Below are positions 28,255 to 37,052 of a stretch of 64,000 nt of DNA, in pieces. Source of the DNA: Ferruginibacter sp. (GTDB taxonomy: Bacteria > Bacteroidota > Bacteroidia > Chitinophagales > Chitinophagaceae). The translations under genes were made by a program, and so were the position numbers. Location: assembly GCA_013141435.1 (NCBI GenBank), contig JABFQZ010000003.1, forward strand, positions 1 to 64,000. The letters are read 5' to 3'. The notes beneath the pieces are model-generated. The model did not search any database and was not told where the DNA came from. It worked only from the letters and a program-made list of their open reading frames with translations. Within the stretch, counting starts at the first letter, position 1. Each line of letters starts with the position of its first letter.

Positions 28255-30135
28255 ATGCAAAAAGGCAGTATTAGGGTACAAACAGAGAATATTTTCCCTA
28301 TAATTAAGAAATTTCTTTACAGCGAACATGACATATTTATACGAGAACTTGTCAGTAATGCAGTAGATGCTACCCAAAAATTAAAAACTTTATCGTCTAT
28401 TGGCGAAGCAAAAGGCGATGTGGGCGAATTGCGTATTGACATTACATTAGATGCAATTAACAAAACCCTTACTATTAGCGATAGAGGCGTGGGTATGACA
28501 GAAGAGGAGGTGGATAAATATTTGAACCAAGTAGCATTTAGTGGTGCCGAAGAGTTTTTAGAAAAATATAAAGGGCAAAATGAAAATAATATCATTGGCC
28601 ATTTTGGGTTAGGCTTTTACTCATCATTTATGGTAAGCGAAAAAGTAGAAGTAGTTACAAAGAGTTTTAAAGAAGGTGCTACAGCTGTTCGTTGGGAGTG
28701 TGATGGAAGCCCAGAGTTTTCTTTAACTCCTGCCGAAAAAGAAAACAGAGGTACAGATATTATCCTTCACATTAATGATGAAAGTAAAGATTTTTTAGAT
28801 GCATATAAAGTAAAATCTACATTAGAAAAATTTTGTAAATTTTTACCTGTTTCTATTTATTTTAAAGATATTAACGAAAAAGTAGAAGAGCCAAAAGCAC
28901 CAAAAGATGGCGAAGAGATACAAGAACCTATTGTATTAAAGCCACTAAACAATACTTCACCAGCTTGGACAAAAAAACCAGCCGAACTTACCAAAGAAGA
29001 TTACGAAAATTTTTATAGAGAATTATATCCTTACAACGAAACACCATTATTTTGGATTCACTTAAATGTAGATTATCCTTTTAACCTTACAGGTATTTTG
29101 TATTTTCCTAAAATAAAAAATAGCTACGAAATACAAAAAGATAAAATACAACTTTACAGTAATCAAGTTTTTGTAACAGACGAAGTAAAAGATATTGTAC
29201 CCGAATTTTTAATGTTGTTGCAAGGTGTAATCGATAGTCCTGATATTCCACTAAACGTAAGTAGAAGCTACTTACAAGGTGACCCTAATGTAAAAAAAAT
29301 AAATGCACACATTACAAAAAAAGTAGCCGATAAATTAGAGGAATTATTTAAAAGTGAAAGAGTAGAGTATGAACAGAAATGGGAAAGCCTAGGTTTGTTT
29401 GTAAAATACGGTATGATGACAGACGATAAATTCCTAGAAAAAGCTAACAGTTTTTTTGTAATGGAAGATACTACAGGTAAGTTTCATACAAAAGAAGAAT
29501 ATGTAACAGCAACAGCTTCCCAAAAAAATAAAGAAGGTAAGCAAGTTATTTTATATACTACAAACCCTATACAGCAAGATGCTTATATACAACAGGCAAC
29601 AGCAAAAGGTTATATAGTTGTTAAAGCCGAAACTCTTGTTGATGCAGCTTTTATAAACACAGTAGAAATGAAATGGAGCGATTTTGTTTTCACAAGAGTA
29701 GATGCCGATATTGCAGATAATTTAATTGATAAAACCGAAGGTGCAGAAAGTGTATTAACAAAAGATGAATCAGAAAAACTAAAAACATTGTTTAGCCATC
29801 CACAAGATGGTTTAAATATTAATGTAGAAATAAAAGGATTAAGCACCGAAGCTCCACCTGTAACTGCAACAAGACCTGAGCAAATGCGCCGTATGAAAGA
29901 TATGGCAGCATCTGGCGGAGGAATGGCAGCTTTTTACGCACAAATGCCTGATGAAGTAGCACTTACAGTAAATGGTAATCATCCAATATTTAAAAATATA
30001 TTAGCTGAAACCAATGCTCCTCAGCAAGAAAAACTGGTGAAAAATTTGGCTGATTTAGCATTGCTATCTCAAGGCTTATTAACAGGAAAAAATCTTACAC
30101 AATTTATTAGTAGAAGTGTAGAATTAATGGGTTAG
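28255..30135 (+). CDS. htpG: Molecular chaperone HtpG (Hsp90)
   Basis: A 626-residue cytoplasmic ATP-dependent chaperone. The GHKL ATPase domain is clear: ELVSNAVDATQKL near 30-42, SDRGVGMTEEEV near 78-89 and GHFGLGFYSSFMVSEKVEV near 117-135. The middle domain has the NVSRSYLQ motif near 338 and the C-terminal dimerisation domain ends the protein; the family's C-terminal MEEVD is absent, as in all bacteria. Length is typical. Expression is probably heat- or stress-linked through the sigma54-like promoter upstream. A hairpin at 30300 may end the transcript. Confidence 0.96.
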   Translation: MQKGSIRVQTENIFPIIKKFLYSEHDIFIRELVSNAVDATQKLKTLSSIGEAKGDVGELRIDITLDAINKTLTISDRGVGMTEEEVDKYLNQVAFSGAEEFLEKYKGQNENNIIGHFGLGFYSSFMVSEKVEVVTKSFKEGATAVRWECDGSPEFSLTPAEKENRGTDIILHINDESKDFLDAYKVKSTLEKFCKFLPVSIYFKDINEKVEEPKAPKDGEEIQEPIVLKPLNNTSPAWTKKPAELTKEDYENFYRELYPYNETPLFWIHLNVDYPFNLTGILYFPKIKNSYEIQKDKIQLYSNQVFVTDEVKDIVPEFLMLLQGVIDSPDIPLNVSRSYLQGDPNVKKINAHITKKVADKLEELFKSERVEYEQKWESLGLFVKYGMMTDDKFLEKANSFFVMEDTTGKFHTKEEYVTATASQKNKEGKQVILYTTNPIQQDAYIQQATAKGYIVVKAETLVDAAFINTVEMKWSDFVFTRVDADIADNLIDKTEGAESVLTKDESEKLKTLFSHPQDGLNINVEIKGLSTEAPPVTATRPEQMRRMKDMAASGGGMAAFYAQMPDEVALTVNGNHPIFKNILAETNAPQQEKLVKNLADLALLSQGLLTGKNLTQFISRSVELMG

Positions 30136-30299
30136 TATTTTGCTTTTTTAAGCAGCTTTATATGATTATTTTTTTTATTGAAAAGTTTAATATAAGCAAT
30201 TGTACAAATAAGATTAGTATAGTTTATACCAATTCTGTTTTATAATTGCTCAAACAATTTATAAAATTCTGGCTAGTTAAGCCGATATAGCAACAGTTT

Positions 30300-30334
30300 A
30301 GTCCAATTCTACAATAGAAGAATTGGACTTTTAC
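30300..30334 (+). terminator. Hairpin terminator downstream of htpG
   Basis: Perfect 11-bp stem AGTCCAATTCT (30300-30310) / AGAATTGGACT (30319-30329) followed by TTTTA. It lies 165 bp after htpG and before the arg promoter, so it insulates the two units. The stem is AT-rich and the T run short. Confidence 0.6.
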
Positions 30335-30409
30335 TGATGCATAATTGATCTAAAAATTATTCATTATTTTGTTAAAAAAAAATAACACTTATATTTCTAC
30401 ATTTTATTA

Positions 30410-30417
30410 TACATTTG
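30410..30417 (+). promoter_or_regulatory. -7 box of the arginine operon
   Basis: TACATTTG is an exact TAnnTTTG box followed by CATTC, giving a transcript start near 30424. It stands 13 nt before the leader-peptide start and ~240 nt before the first arg-cluster gene, so a long leader is predicted. Confidence 0.65.
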
Positions 30418-30436
30418 CATTCTATTATTATAATAA

Positions 30437-30565
30437 ATGATTGATACTTCCATTATTAGTAAGCCAAATAGCTTTAGCTACAATAATGCAAAACAAATTC
30501 GTTTTGTAGAAGCAACCATTTGTTTTTTGCCCACACGACCTACTCCCTTTATTGTGCGACGTTGA
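30437..30565 (+). CDS. Candidate arginine leader peptide
   Basis: A 42-codon ORF starting at the first ATG of the predicted transcript, about 13 nt from its 5' end. The peptide is soluble and of mixed composition; arginine codons are at position 22 (CGT), 34 (CGA) and the last two sense codons, CGA CGT TGA, so a ribosome starved for arginine would stall right at its end. It precedes an arginine biosynthesis operon by 99 nt. Leader peptides ending in codons for the regulated amino acid are the classical attenuation design. I see no strong intrinsic terminator after it, so any control might be Rho-dependent or translational. This is inference, not recognised homology. Confidence 0.45.
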   Translation: MIDTSIISKPNSFSYNNAKQIRFVEATICFLPTRPTPFIVRR

Positions 30566-30664
30566 TACTCACACCACAATAAGCAGTTACCTAAAACATG
30601 ATTTGAGCATATTCATATAAATGCTAGTCAACAGTTTTCAATTTACTTTAAACACATTATCATC

Positions 30665-31342
30665 ATGCACGAGCAATTTGATATTATTATAGCCACAAAA
30701 AACCACACAGGTTTTGCAGTTATCATTGCCAACGAAATGGAATCTTCGGCAAAAGCTAGAGGTACTGGTATAGCTAAAAGAACACCAGAATATATAGAGC
30801 AAAAAATGCTAGAAGGAAAAGCCGTAGTGGCTTTTAGCAAAGATGGTATATGGGCAGGGTTTTGTTATATAGAAACATGGGAACATGGCAAATATGTTGC
30901 CAACTCTGGTTTAATAGTAGCACCACAATTCAGAAAAAGTGGATTAGCAAAAGCCATTAAGAAAAAAATATTTAAGCTGAGTAGAACCACTTATCCTGAA
31001 GCAAAATTATTTGGTCTTACAACAGGATTGGCAGTAATGAAAATAAATTCTGACCTTGGGTACGAGCCTGTAACCTATAGTGAGCTTACGCAAGATGATG
31101 CTTTTTGGGCTGGTTGCAAAAGCTGTGTTAATTATGAAATATTGGTAAGCAAAGAAAGAAAAAATTGCATGTGTACTGGTATGTTGTACGATCCGCAAGA
31201 TCATTACGAGCCTGAGGAAACGAAAGAAGATTTTAAGCAGCATTCAAAATTGTATGAGCGTTTTATGCGCATAAAACAATCGAAGTTGTTGAAGCCGTTT
31301 ATGAAAAAAGAATTTGTGAAATTGTTTTCGATATTTTCTTAG
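30665..31342 (+). CDS. GNAT acyltransferase, candidate N-acylglutamate synthase of the arg operon
   Basis: A 225-residue GNAT-fold protein. The acyl-CoA binding region is NSGLIVAPQFRKSGLAKAIKKK near 79-100 (R-K-S-G-L-A pyrophosphate loop). A Cys cluster follows (AGCKSC near 144, NCMC near 162) that could bind metal. As the first structural gene of an arginine operon that has argB, argC, argD, argF' and argE but no classical argA or argJ, it is the best candidate for the first step, acylation of glutamate with acetyl- or succinyl-CoA. The role is inferred from context; the fold is seen. A 119-bp gap containing an inverted repeat separates it from argG. Confidence 0.75.
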   Translation: MHEQFDIIIATKNHTGFAVIIANEMESSAKARGTGIAKRTPEYIEQKMLEGKAVVAFSKDGIWAGFCYIETWEHGKYVANSGLIVAPQFRKSGLAKAIKKKIFKLSRTTYPEAKLFGLTTGLAVMKINSDLGYEPVTYSELTQDDAFWAGCKSCVNYEILVSKERKNCMCTGMLYDPQDHYEPEETKEDFKQHSKLYERFMRIKQSKLLKPFMKKEFVKLFSIFS

Positions 31343-31352
31343 ATAAGATTAA

Positions 31353-31430
31353 ACACATAGTAAAAGTCTATGTAAAAACTATGTGCCTATGTTTCTATGT
31401 GGTTAAATCTAAATACATAGGCACAATAGA
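31353..31430. repeat. Inverted repeat in the GNAT-argG gap
   Basis: TGTGCCTATGT (31382-31392) and ACATAGGCACA (31415-31425) are perfect 11-bp inverted repeats; shorter CTATGT/ACATAG words precede (31353-31374). From memory this 'ctatgtgcctatgt' sequence is a widespread filler in Bacteroidota intergenic regions. As RNA it would form a hairpin between two genes of the arg cluster, which could stabilise or attenuate the transcript. There is no T run directly after it. Confidence 0.55.
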
Positions 31431-31461
31431 AGAATAGAAACACTTAGGTAAAATAAAAATT

Positions 31462-32658
31462 ATGAAACAAAAAATTGTACTAGCATTTAGCGGTGGATTA
31501 GACACAACGTACTGTGCTATTTATCTAAACAAAATAAAAAATTACGAAGTGCATGCTATTACGGTAAACACTGGTGGTTTTGATGATGCAGAAGTTGCCA
31601 TTATAAAAAAACATGCAGAAAATTTAGGCGTAGCATCTTACAAATGTGTGGATGTTACAAAAAAGTATTATGATAGTTGTATTAAATATTTAATTTTTGG
31701 CAATGTATTAAAAAATGCAACTTACCCACTTAGTGTAAGTGCCGAACGTATGATACAAGCTATAACGGTGGCAGATTATGTAAAAGAAATTGGTGCAATA
31801 GCGGTAGCACATGGTAGCACAGGCGCAGGTAATGATCAAGTACGTTTCGATATGGTTTTTCAAACAATGATACCACAAGCCGAAATTATTACCCCCATAA
31901 GAGATTTAAAGCTAAGCAGAGAAGCCGAAATAAATTTTTTGAAAGAGCATAACGTAACTATGAATTTTGAAAAAGCTGCGTATAGTATTAATAAAGGGTT
32001 GTGGGGCACATCGGTTGGCGGAAAAGAAACTTTGAATAGCAAAGATTATTTACCCGAAACAGCTTGGCCTACGCAAGTAACCAAAACAGCAAAAAAGGAA
32101 ATTTGTTTAACCTTTGATAAAGGCGAATTGATAGGTATCTATGATGAAATTTTTAAAAATAAAGTTACTGCAATACAAACATTACAAGCCATGGCACAGC
32201 CTTATGGCATTGGTAGAGATATACATGTAGGCGATACCATTATTGGCATAAAAGGCAGGGTGGGCTTTGAAGCAGCAGCTCCAATCATCATTATAAAAGC
32301 ACATCATTTATTAGAAAAACATACGCTTACAAAAAATCAATTGTACTGGAAAGACCAACTAAGTACTTGGTATGGTAACTGGCTGCACGAAGGGCAATTG
32401 CTCGACCCAACCATGCGAAACATTGAAAGTTTTTTAACAGATACCCAAAAAAATGTAACTGGTAAAGTATTTGTAACATTATTGCCTTATCGCTTTTTAG
32501 TAACAGGTATTGAAAGCGAAAATGATTTGATGAACAATAAATTTGGTAGCTATGGCGAAATGAACAATAGCTGGACTGGCGAAGATGTAAAAGGTTTCGC
32601 AAAAATATTTGGCAACCAAAATACCATTTATAACCTTACACACAACGATAAACAATGA
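31462..32658 (+). CDS. argG: Argininosuccinate synthase
   Basis: A 398-residue cytoplasmic enzyme that joins citrulline and aspartate with ATP, giving argininosuccinate. The N-type ATP pyrophosphatase P-loop AFSGGLDTT lies at ~7-15, and HGSTGAGNDQVRF near 115 is the citrulline/aspartate-binding signature. The sequence is of the divergent Bacteroidota type. Its stop overlaps the argC start by 4 bp (ATGA), indicating translational coupling. Confidence 0.94.
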   Translation: MKQKIVLAFSGGLDTTYCAIYLNKIKNYEVHAITVNTGGFDDAEVAIIKKHAENLGVASYKCVDVTKKYYDSCIKYLIFGNVLKNATYPLSVSAERMIQAITVADYVKEIGAIAVAHGSTGAGNDQVRFDMVFQTMIPQAEIITPIRDLKLSREAEINFLKEHNVTMNFEKAAYSINKGLWGTSVGGKETLNSKDYLPETAWPTQVTKTAKKEICLTFDKGELIGIYDEIFKNKVTAIQTLQAMAQPYGIGRDIHVGDTIIGIKGRVGFEAAAPIIIIKAHHLLEKHTLTKNQLYWKDQLSTWYGNWLHEGQLLDPTMRNIESFLTDTQKNVTGKVFVTLLPYRFLVTGIESENDLMNNKFGSYGEMNNSWTGEDVKGFAKIFGNQNTIYNLTHNDKQ

Positions 32659-33635
32659 GTATAAAAATAAACATAGGTATTATTGGTGGTGCAGGTTATA
32701 CAGCAGGAGAATTGATACGTTTATTGATGCATCACTCTAATGCAAATATTGTATTTGTACACAGTAAAAGCAATACAGGTAAGCCTTTGCATACAATACA
32801 CAATGATTTGATAGGCGATACCGATATTATTTTTACTAATAATATTGTAAAGGATGTTGATTTAATTTTCTTATGTGTTGGTTATACTGAAGCTAGAAAA
32901 TTTTTGCAAGAAAATGAAATATTGAATACAACAAAAATTATTGATTTATCACACGACTTTAGGTTGTACGAACATAACAATTTCGGAGAAAGGAAATTTA
33001 TTTACGGACTGCCAGAATTAAATAAAGAAGAAATTAAAGTTGCTAATAATATTGCAAACCCTGGTTGTTTTGCTACTTGCATACAATTGGGTTTATTGCC
33101 TTTGGCAAAAGAAAAATTATTAAGTACCATACATACAACTGGCATTACAGGCAGCACAGGTGCAGGGCAATCTATGCAAGCTACTTCACATTTTTCGTGG
33201 AGGGTAAATAATATTCAAGCATATAAAACTTTAACTCATCAACATGTAGATGAAATAAAACAATCTTTGCAACAACTGCAAGGCAACGAAGCTTCATTGC
33301 ATTTTGTACCATGGCGAGGCGATTTTGCAAGAGGTATTTTTGTAACTAGTTATTGCCAATCTAATGTAAGTTTAGATGAAGCAAATGAACTGTACAAATC
33401 ATATTATGCAACACACCCATTTGTGCATATAAGCAATGTAATGATAGATTTAAAACAAGTAGTAAATACTAATAAAGCAGTAATTTATATTGAGAAAATT
33501 GATGACCAATTGGTAATCCATTCAGCAATAGATAATTTATTGAAAGGAGCATCAGGACAGGCTTTGCAGAATATGAATTTGATGTTTGGTTTGGAAGAAA
33601 CTAAGGGCTTGAAATTGAAAGCCGTGAAATTTTAA
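32655..33635 (+). CDS. argC: N-acyl-gamma-glutamyl-phosphate reductase
   Basis: A 326-residue NADPH-dependent reductase of the third arginine step. The Rossmann start GIIGGAGYTAGELIRLL (~8-24), the catalytic Cys138 in NPGCFATC and the conserved HxxEI-type region HQHVDEI near 195 are present. Length is typical. It overlaps argG by 4 bp and is followed 31 bp later by a nuclease gene that interrupts the arg genes. Confidence 0.94.
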   Translation: MSIKINIGIIGGAGYTAGELIRLLMHHSNANIVFVHSKSNTGKPLHTIHNDLIGDTDIIFTNNIVKDVDLIFLCVGYTEARKFLQENEILNTTKIIDLSHDFRLYEHNNFGERKFIYGLPELNKEEIKVANNIANPGCFATCIQLGLLPLAKEKLLSTIHTTGITGSTGAGQSMQATSHFSWRVNNIQAYKTLTHQHVDEIKQSLQQLQGNEASLHFVPWRGDFARGIFVTSYCQSNVSLDEANELYKSYYATHPFVHISNVMIDLKQVVNTNKAVIYIEKIDDQLVIHSAIDNLLKGASGQALQNMNLMFGLEETKGLKLKAVKF

Positions 33636-33666
33636 ACTTTTATAAAATCAATTAAAAGAAATTGTA

Positions 33667-34923
33667 ATGAAAATTATGATTGATAAAGAATATAAAAATT
33701 GGTTGGTAACCCTAAAGTCAACCATACAGCAAAGTCAAATAAAAGCGGCTGTTGCAGTAAATAGTGAATTGATAATGCTTTATTGGGAGTTGGGGAAACA
33801 AATTTTAGATAAGCAAGAAAATGCAAAATGGGGGTCTGGGTTTATAGAACAATTAAGTAAAGATTTGAAGGAGAATTTTCCTGATATGGGAGGGTTTTCG
33901 AAATTCAATCTTTATCACATGAAAAGTTTTTATGTATTTTATAATCAATATATTACAAAAGTAGAACAAGTTGCTCTAATTTCTGAAAAACCATTTGTAG
34001 AGCAAGTTGATCTACAATTAGAAAATCAAATTCAAGAACTACTTATTCCCAAATTGAATAATATCGAAAAGATTGAAGTTGTAAATTTGGAACAAGTTGG
34101 TCCAAAAATTGAAGATGAATATTGGCAACAAGTTGTTGCTGAATTGAACAAAACAAATGAAAGCGATACGAAACAAGTTGTTTCGCAAATAGAAACACAA
34201 CTATTTAATATTCCATGGGGGCATCATATTTTAATTTTGCAAAAAATAAAAAATGTAGATGAAGCAATTTTTTATATCAAACAAATCATAGGCAATAATT
34301 GGAGTAGAGCTATTTTAAGCATGCAGATAGAAACCAATTTATATAAGCGCCAAGGAAAAGCAATCAATAATTTCGAATCTGCCTTACCAAAACCTCATTC
34401 AGATTTAGCGAAAGAAATTTTAAAAGACCCTTACAATTTTAGTTTTCTTACATTAGAACAAGATGTACAAGAACTAGAATTAGAAAAGCAATTAGTTAAA
34501 AATATTACACAATTTTTATTAGAATTAGGAAAAGGGTTCGCTTATATGGGCAGACAATTTGAACTGAATATAGGCTCTAAAAATTTCAGACTAGATTTAC
34601 TATTTTATCATACAAAATTAAAATGCTATGTGATAATAGAACTTAAAACCAAAGAATTTGAACCTGAATTTGTGGGGAAGCTTAACTTTTATTTATCGGC
34701 AATAGACGAATTGGTAAAAGATGAAAATGATAAACCAACAATTGGAATCCTACTTTGTAAATCTAAAGAGAATTTGATAGTGGAATTTGCTTTAAAAGAC
34801 ATGGACAAACCAATTGGTGTCAGCGAATTTTTGTTTAATGAATTGCCTTTAAATATACAAAAAGAAATGCCAACAGTAGAAGAGCTAGAGAACGAATTAT
34901 TTAAAAACGATGACAAGATATAA
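33667..34923 (+). CDS. PDDEXK nuclease domain protein (DUF1016/YhcG family) inside the arg operon
   Basis: A 418-residue YhcG-like protein. The N-terminal DUF1016_N domain (~1-170) has the typical ELIMLYWELGKQI and GFSKFNLYHMKSFY motifs. A Gln/Glu/Val-rich insert of near-repeats (EQVALISEKPFVEQVDLQ, ~100-165) interrupts it. The C-terminal PDDEXK-like nuclease domain has FRLDLLFYH followed by CYVIIELK (~307-325), giving the Asp...Glu-x-Lys core. YhcG proteins are associated with restriction-modification and mobile DNA; the cellular role is not settled. It sits 31 bp after argC and 6 bp before argD, so it is co-transcribed with biosynthetic genes. An in-frame ATG at 33676 is an alternative start. 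Confidence 0.85.
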   Translation: MKIMIDKEYKNWLVTLKSTIQQSQIKAAVAVNSELIMLYWELGKQILDKQENAKWGSGFIEQLSKDLKENFPDMGGFSKFNLYHMKSFYVFYNQYITKVEQVALISEKPFVEQVDLQLENQIQELLIPKLNNIEKIEVVNLEQVGPKIEDEYWQQVVAELNKTNESDTKQVVSQIETQLFNIPWGHHILILQKIKNVDEAIFYIKQIIGNNWSRAILSMQIETNLYKRQGKAINNFESALPKPHSDLAKEILKDPYNFSFLTLEQDVQELELEKQLVKNITQFLLELGKGFAYMGRQFELNIGSKNFRLDLLFYHTKLKCYVIIELKTKEFEPEFVGKLNFYLSAIDELVKDENDKPTIGILLCKSKENLIVEFALKDMDKPIGVSEFLFNELPLNIQKEMPTVEELENELFKNDDKI

Positions 34924-34929
34924 ATTAAT

Positions 34930-36060
34930 ATGAAACTATTTGACGTATATCCAATTAACAATATTGCAATTGAAAAAGCAATGGGCAGTTATGTTTGGGA
35001 CAACGAAGGCAAAAAATATTTAGATATGTATGGTGGCCATGCCGTTATTTCCATTGGTCATACGCATCCGCATTATGTAGCAAGGTTGCAAGAGCAATTA
35101 AACAAAATTGCTTTTTATTCTAACTCCATTGAAATTCCTATCCAAAAAGAATTGGCAAAAAAATTAGGCAAAATATCAGGCAAGGAAGATTATCAATTAT
35201 TTCTTTGTAATAGTGGTGCAGAAGCAAATGAAAATGCATTAAAGTTGGCTTCGTTTTATAATCGCAGAAAAAAAATTGTAGCATTTACAAAAGCATTTCA
35301 TGGTAGAACATCTTTAGCGGTTGCAGCTACTGACAACCCAAATATTGTTGCTGCTGTTAACCAAACCGATAATGTTACTTTTTTACCTTTTAATGATGAA
35401 GTAACATTGGCTAATCATTTTGAGCATTATGGTAACGATATTTCTTCGGTTATTATAGAAGGCATACAGGGTGTAGGAGGAATAAGGGAAGCAAGTAAAT
35501 CTTTTTTGCAACTTATAAGAAGCCTTTGTACAAAATACAATGCAATTTACATTGCAGATAGTGTACAATGTGGTTATGGCAGAACAGGTCAATTTTTTTC
35601 ACATGATTATGCAGGTGTACAAGCCGATATTTATAGCATGGCCAAAGGTATGGGTAATGGGTTTCCTATTGGTGGCATATTGATTGCACCGCATATACAA
35701 CCAAAACATTTTATGCTGGGTACAACCTTTGGTGGCAACCATTTGGCATGTGCTGCAGCCTTGGCTGTGTTAGAAATAATTGAAAAAGAAAATCTATTGA
35801 TAAATGCAAAAAATATTGGCGATTATTTATTGAACAAATTGAAACAATTTTCTCAAATTAAAGAATTGAGAGGCAAAGGGCTGATGATTGGAATAGAAAT
35901 GAAAGAAGAGTTTGCTCATGTAAAAAAAGATTTATTACAAAAGCATAATATTTTTACTGGCGAAGCAAAACCAAATACCATAAGACTTCTACCTGCTTTA
36001 AATATTACAAAAATAGAAGCAGATTTATTTTTAGAATCATTTGCAACAACATTAAAATAA
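34930..36060 (+). CDS. argD: N-acylornithine aminotransferase
   Basis: A 376-residue class III PLP aminotransferase that converts N-acylglutamate semialdehyde and glutamate to N-acylornithine. FLCNSGAEANENALKLA near 95-111 binds PLP phosphate, IIEGIQGVGGI near 176 is the cofactor Asp/Glu region, and Lys239 in SMAKGMGNG forms the Schiff base. Context in the arg cluster supports ArgD over other class III enzymes. The acyl group (acetyl or succinyl) cannot be read from it directly. Confidence 0.93.
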   Translation: MKLFDVYPINNIAIEKAMGSYVWDNEGKKYLDMYGGHAVISIGHTHPHYVARLQEQLNKIAFYSNSIEIPIQKELAKKLGKISGKEDYQLFLCNSGAEANENALKLASFYNRRKKIVAFTKAFHGRTSLAVAATDNPNIVAAVNQTDNVTFLPFNDEVTLANHFEHYGNDISSVIIEGIQGVGGIREASKSFLQLIRSLCTKYNAIYIADSVQCGYGRTGQFFSHDYAGVQADIYSMAKGMGNGFPIGGILIAPHIQPKHFMLGTTFGGNHLACAAALAVLEIIEKENLLINAKNIGDYLLNKLKQFSQIKELRGKGLMIGIEMKEEFAHVKKDLLQKHNIFTGEAKPNTIRLLPALNITKIEADLFLESFATTLK

Positions 36061-36067
36061 AATAAAA

Positions 36068-37051
36068 ATGCAACATTTTATTTCCGTAAACAATGTACAT
36101 AATATTGATGCTTTGGCACAAAAAGCTTTGGCATATAAACAAAATCCTTTTGCCGATAAGCATTTGGGAGTAGGTAAAAGAATTGGTTTATTGTTTTTAA
36201 ACCCAAGCTTGCGTACACGTATAAGCACACAAATAGCTGCAGAAAATTTAGGTATGCAAGTACTAACTTTTAATGTAGGTAACGATGGTTGGAAATTAGA
36301 ATTTGAAGAAGAAGCCATCATGAGTGGCACAACAGTAGAGCACATAAAAGATGCAGCTCCCATTTTAGGAAATTATTTTGATGTAATAGGGGTAAGAAGT
36401 TTTCCATCTCTTACAAATAAAGAAGAAGACTATAGCGAACATGTAATAAAACAATTTATAAAATATGCAGGTGTGCCTGTAGTTAGTTTAGAAACTGCTA
36501 CTCTGCATCCTTTGCAATCGCTTACGGATATAATTACAATAAAGGAGCAAGTACTTTTAGCTCCTCCTCCTTTACAGAAAGTAAGTAGAAAGCTTAAGAT
36601 AGTTTTAACTTGGGCGCCACATATAAAACCTTTGCCACAATGTGTTGCCAATAGTTTTGCCCAATGGATTAATGCATGGGGGCAAGCTGATTTTGTTATT
36701 ACACATCCTGAAGATTATGAACTTGATGAACAATTTACAAAAGGCGCTACAATTACTCACAACCAACAAGAAGCATTAAAAGATGCAGATTATGTTTATG
36801 TAAAAAACTGGAGTACTTACCATGATTATGGAAAAATATATAGCAACGATCCTTCGTGGATGCTAACACCTGAAAAATTAAAAGTAACCCAAAATGCAAA
36901 AATTATGCATTGCTTACCTGTGCGTAGAAATGTAGAACTGAGCGATGAAGTGTTGGATAGCGCAAACAGTTTAGTTACGCAAGAGGCAAGCAATAGAGTA
37001 TGGGCAGCACAAGCAGTGTTAGCAGAAATTTTAAAAAATACAAATAAATAA
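36068..37051 (+). CDS. argF': N-acylornithine carbamoyltransferase (ArgF', probably succinyl-specific)
   Basis: A 327-residue knotted transcarbamylase that carbamoylates N-acylornithine to N-acylcitrulline. The carbamoyl-phosphate loop is NPSLRTRIS (45-53); the HPLQSLTDIITI region and the C-terminal MHCLPVRRNVEL motif follow. It matches Bacteroides fragilis ArgF' better than true ornithine carbamoyltransferases. At the residue that sets acetyl versus succinyl specificity (Pro90 in B. fragilis, Glu92 in Xanthomonas, from memory) this protein has Val90 (GTTVEHI), which is not the Glu of acetyl enzymes. It is 7 bp from argD and 1 bp from argB. Confidence 0.9.
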   Translation: MQHFISVNNVHNIDALAQKALAYKQNPFADKHLGVGKRIGLLFLNPSLRTRISTQIAAENLGMQVLTFNVGNDGWKLEFEEEAIMSGTTVEHIKDAAPILGNYFDVIGVRSFPSLTNKEEDYSEHVIKQFIKYAGVPVVSLETATLHPLQSLTDIITIKEQVLLAPPPLQKVSRKLKIVLTWAPHIKPLPQCVANSFAQWINAWGQADFVITHPEDYELDEQFTKGATITHNQQEALKDADYVYVKNWSTYHDYGKIYSNDPSWMLTPEKLKVTQNAKIMHCLPVRRNVELSDEVLDSANSLVTQEASNRVWAAQAVLAEILKNTNK

Positions 37052-37052
37052 A

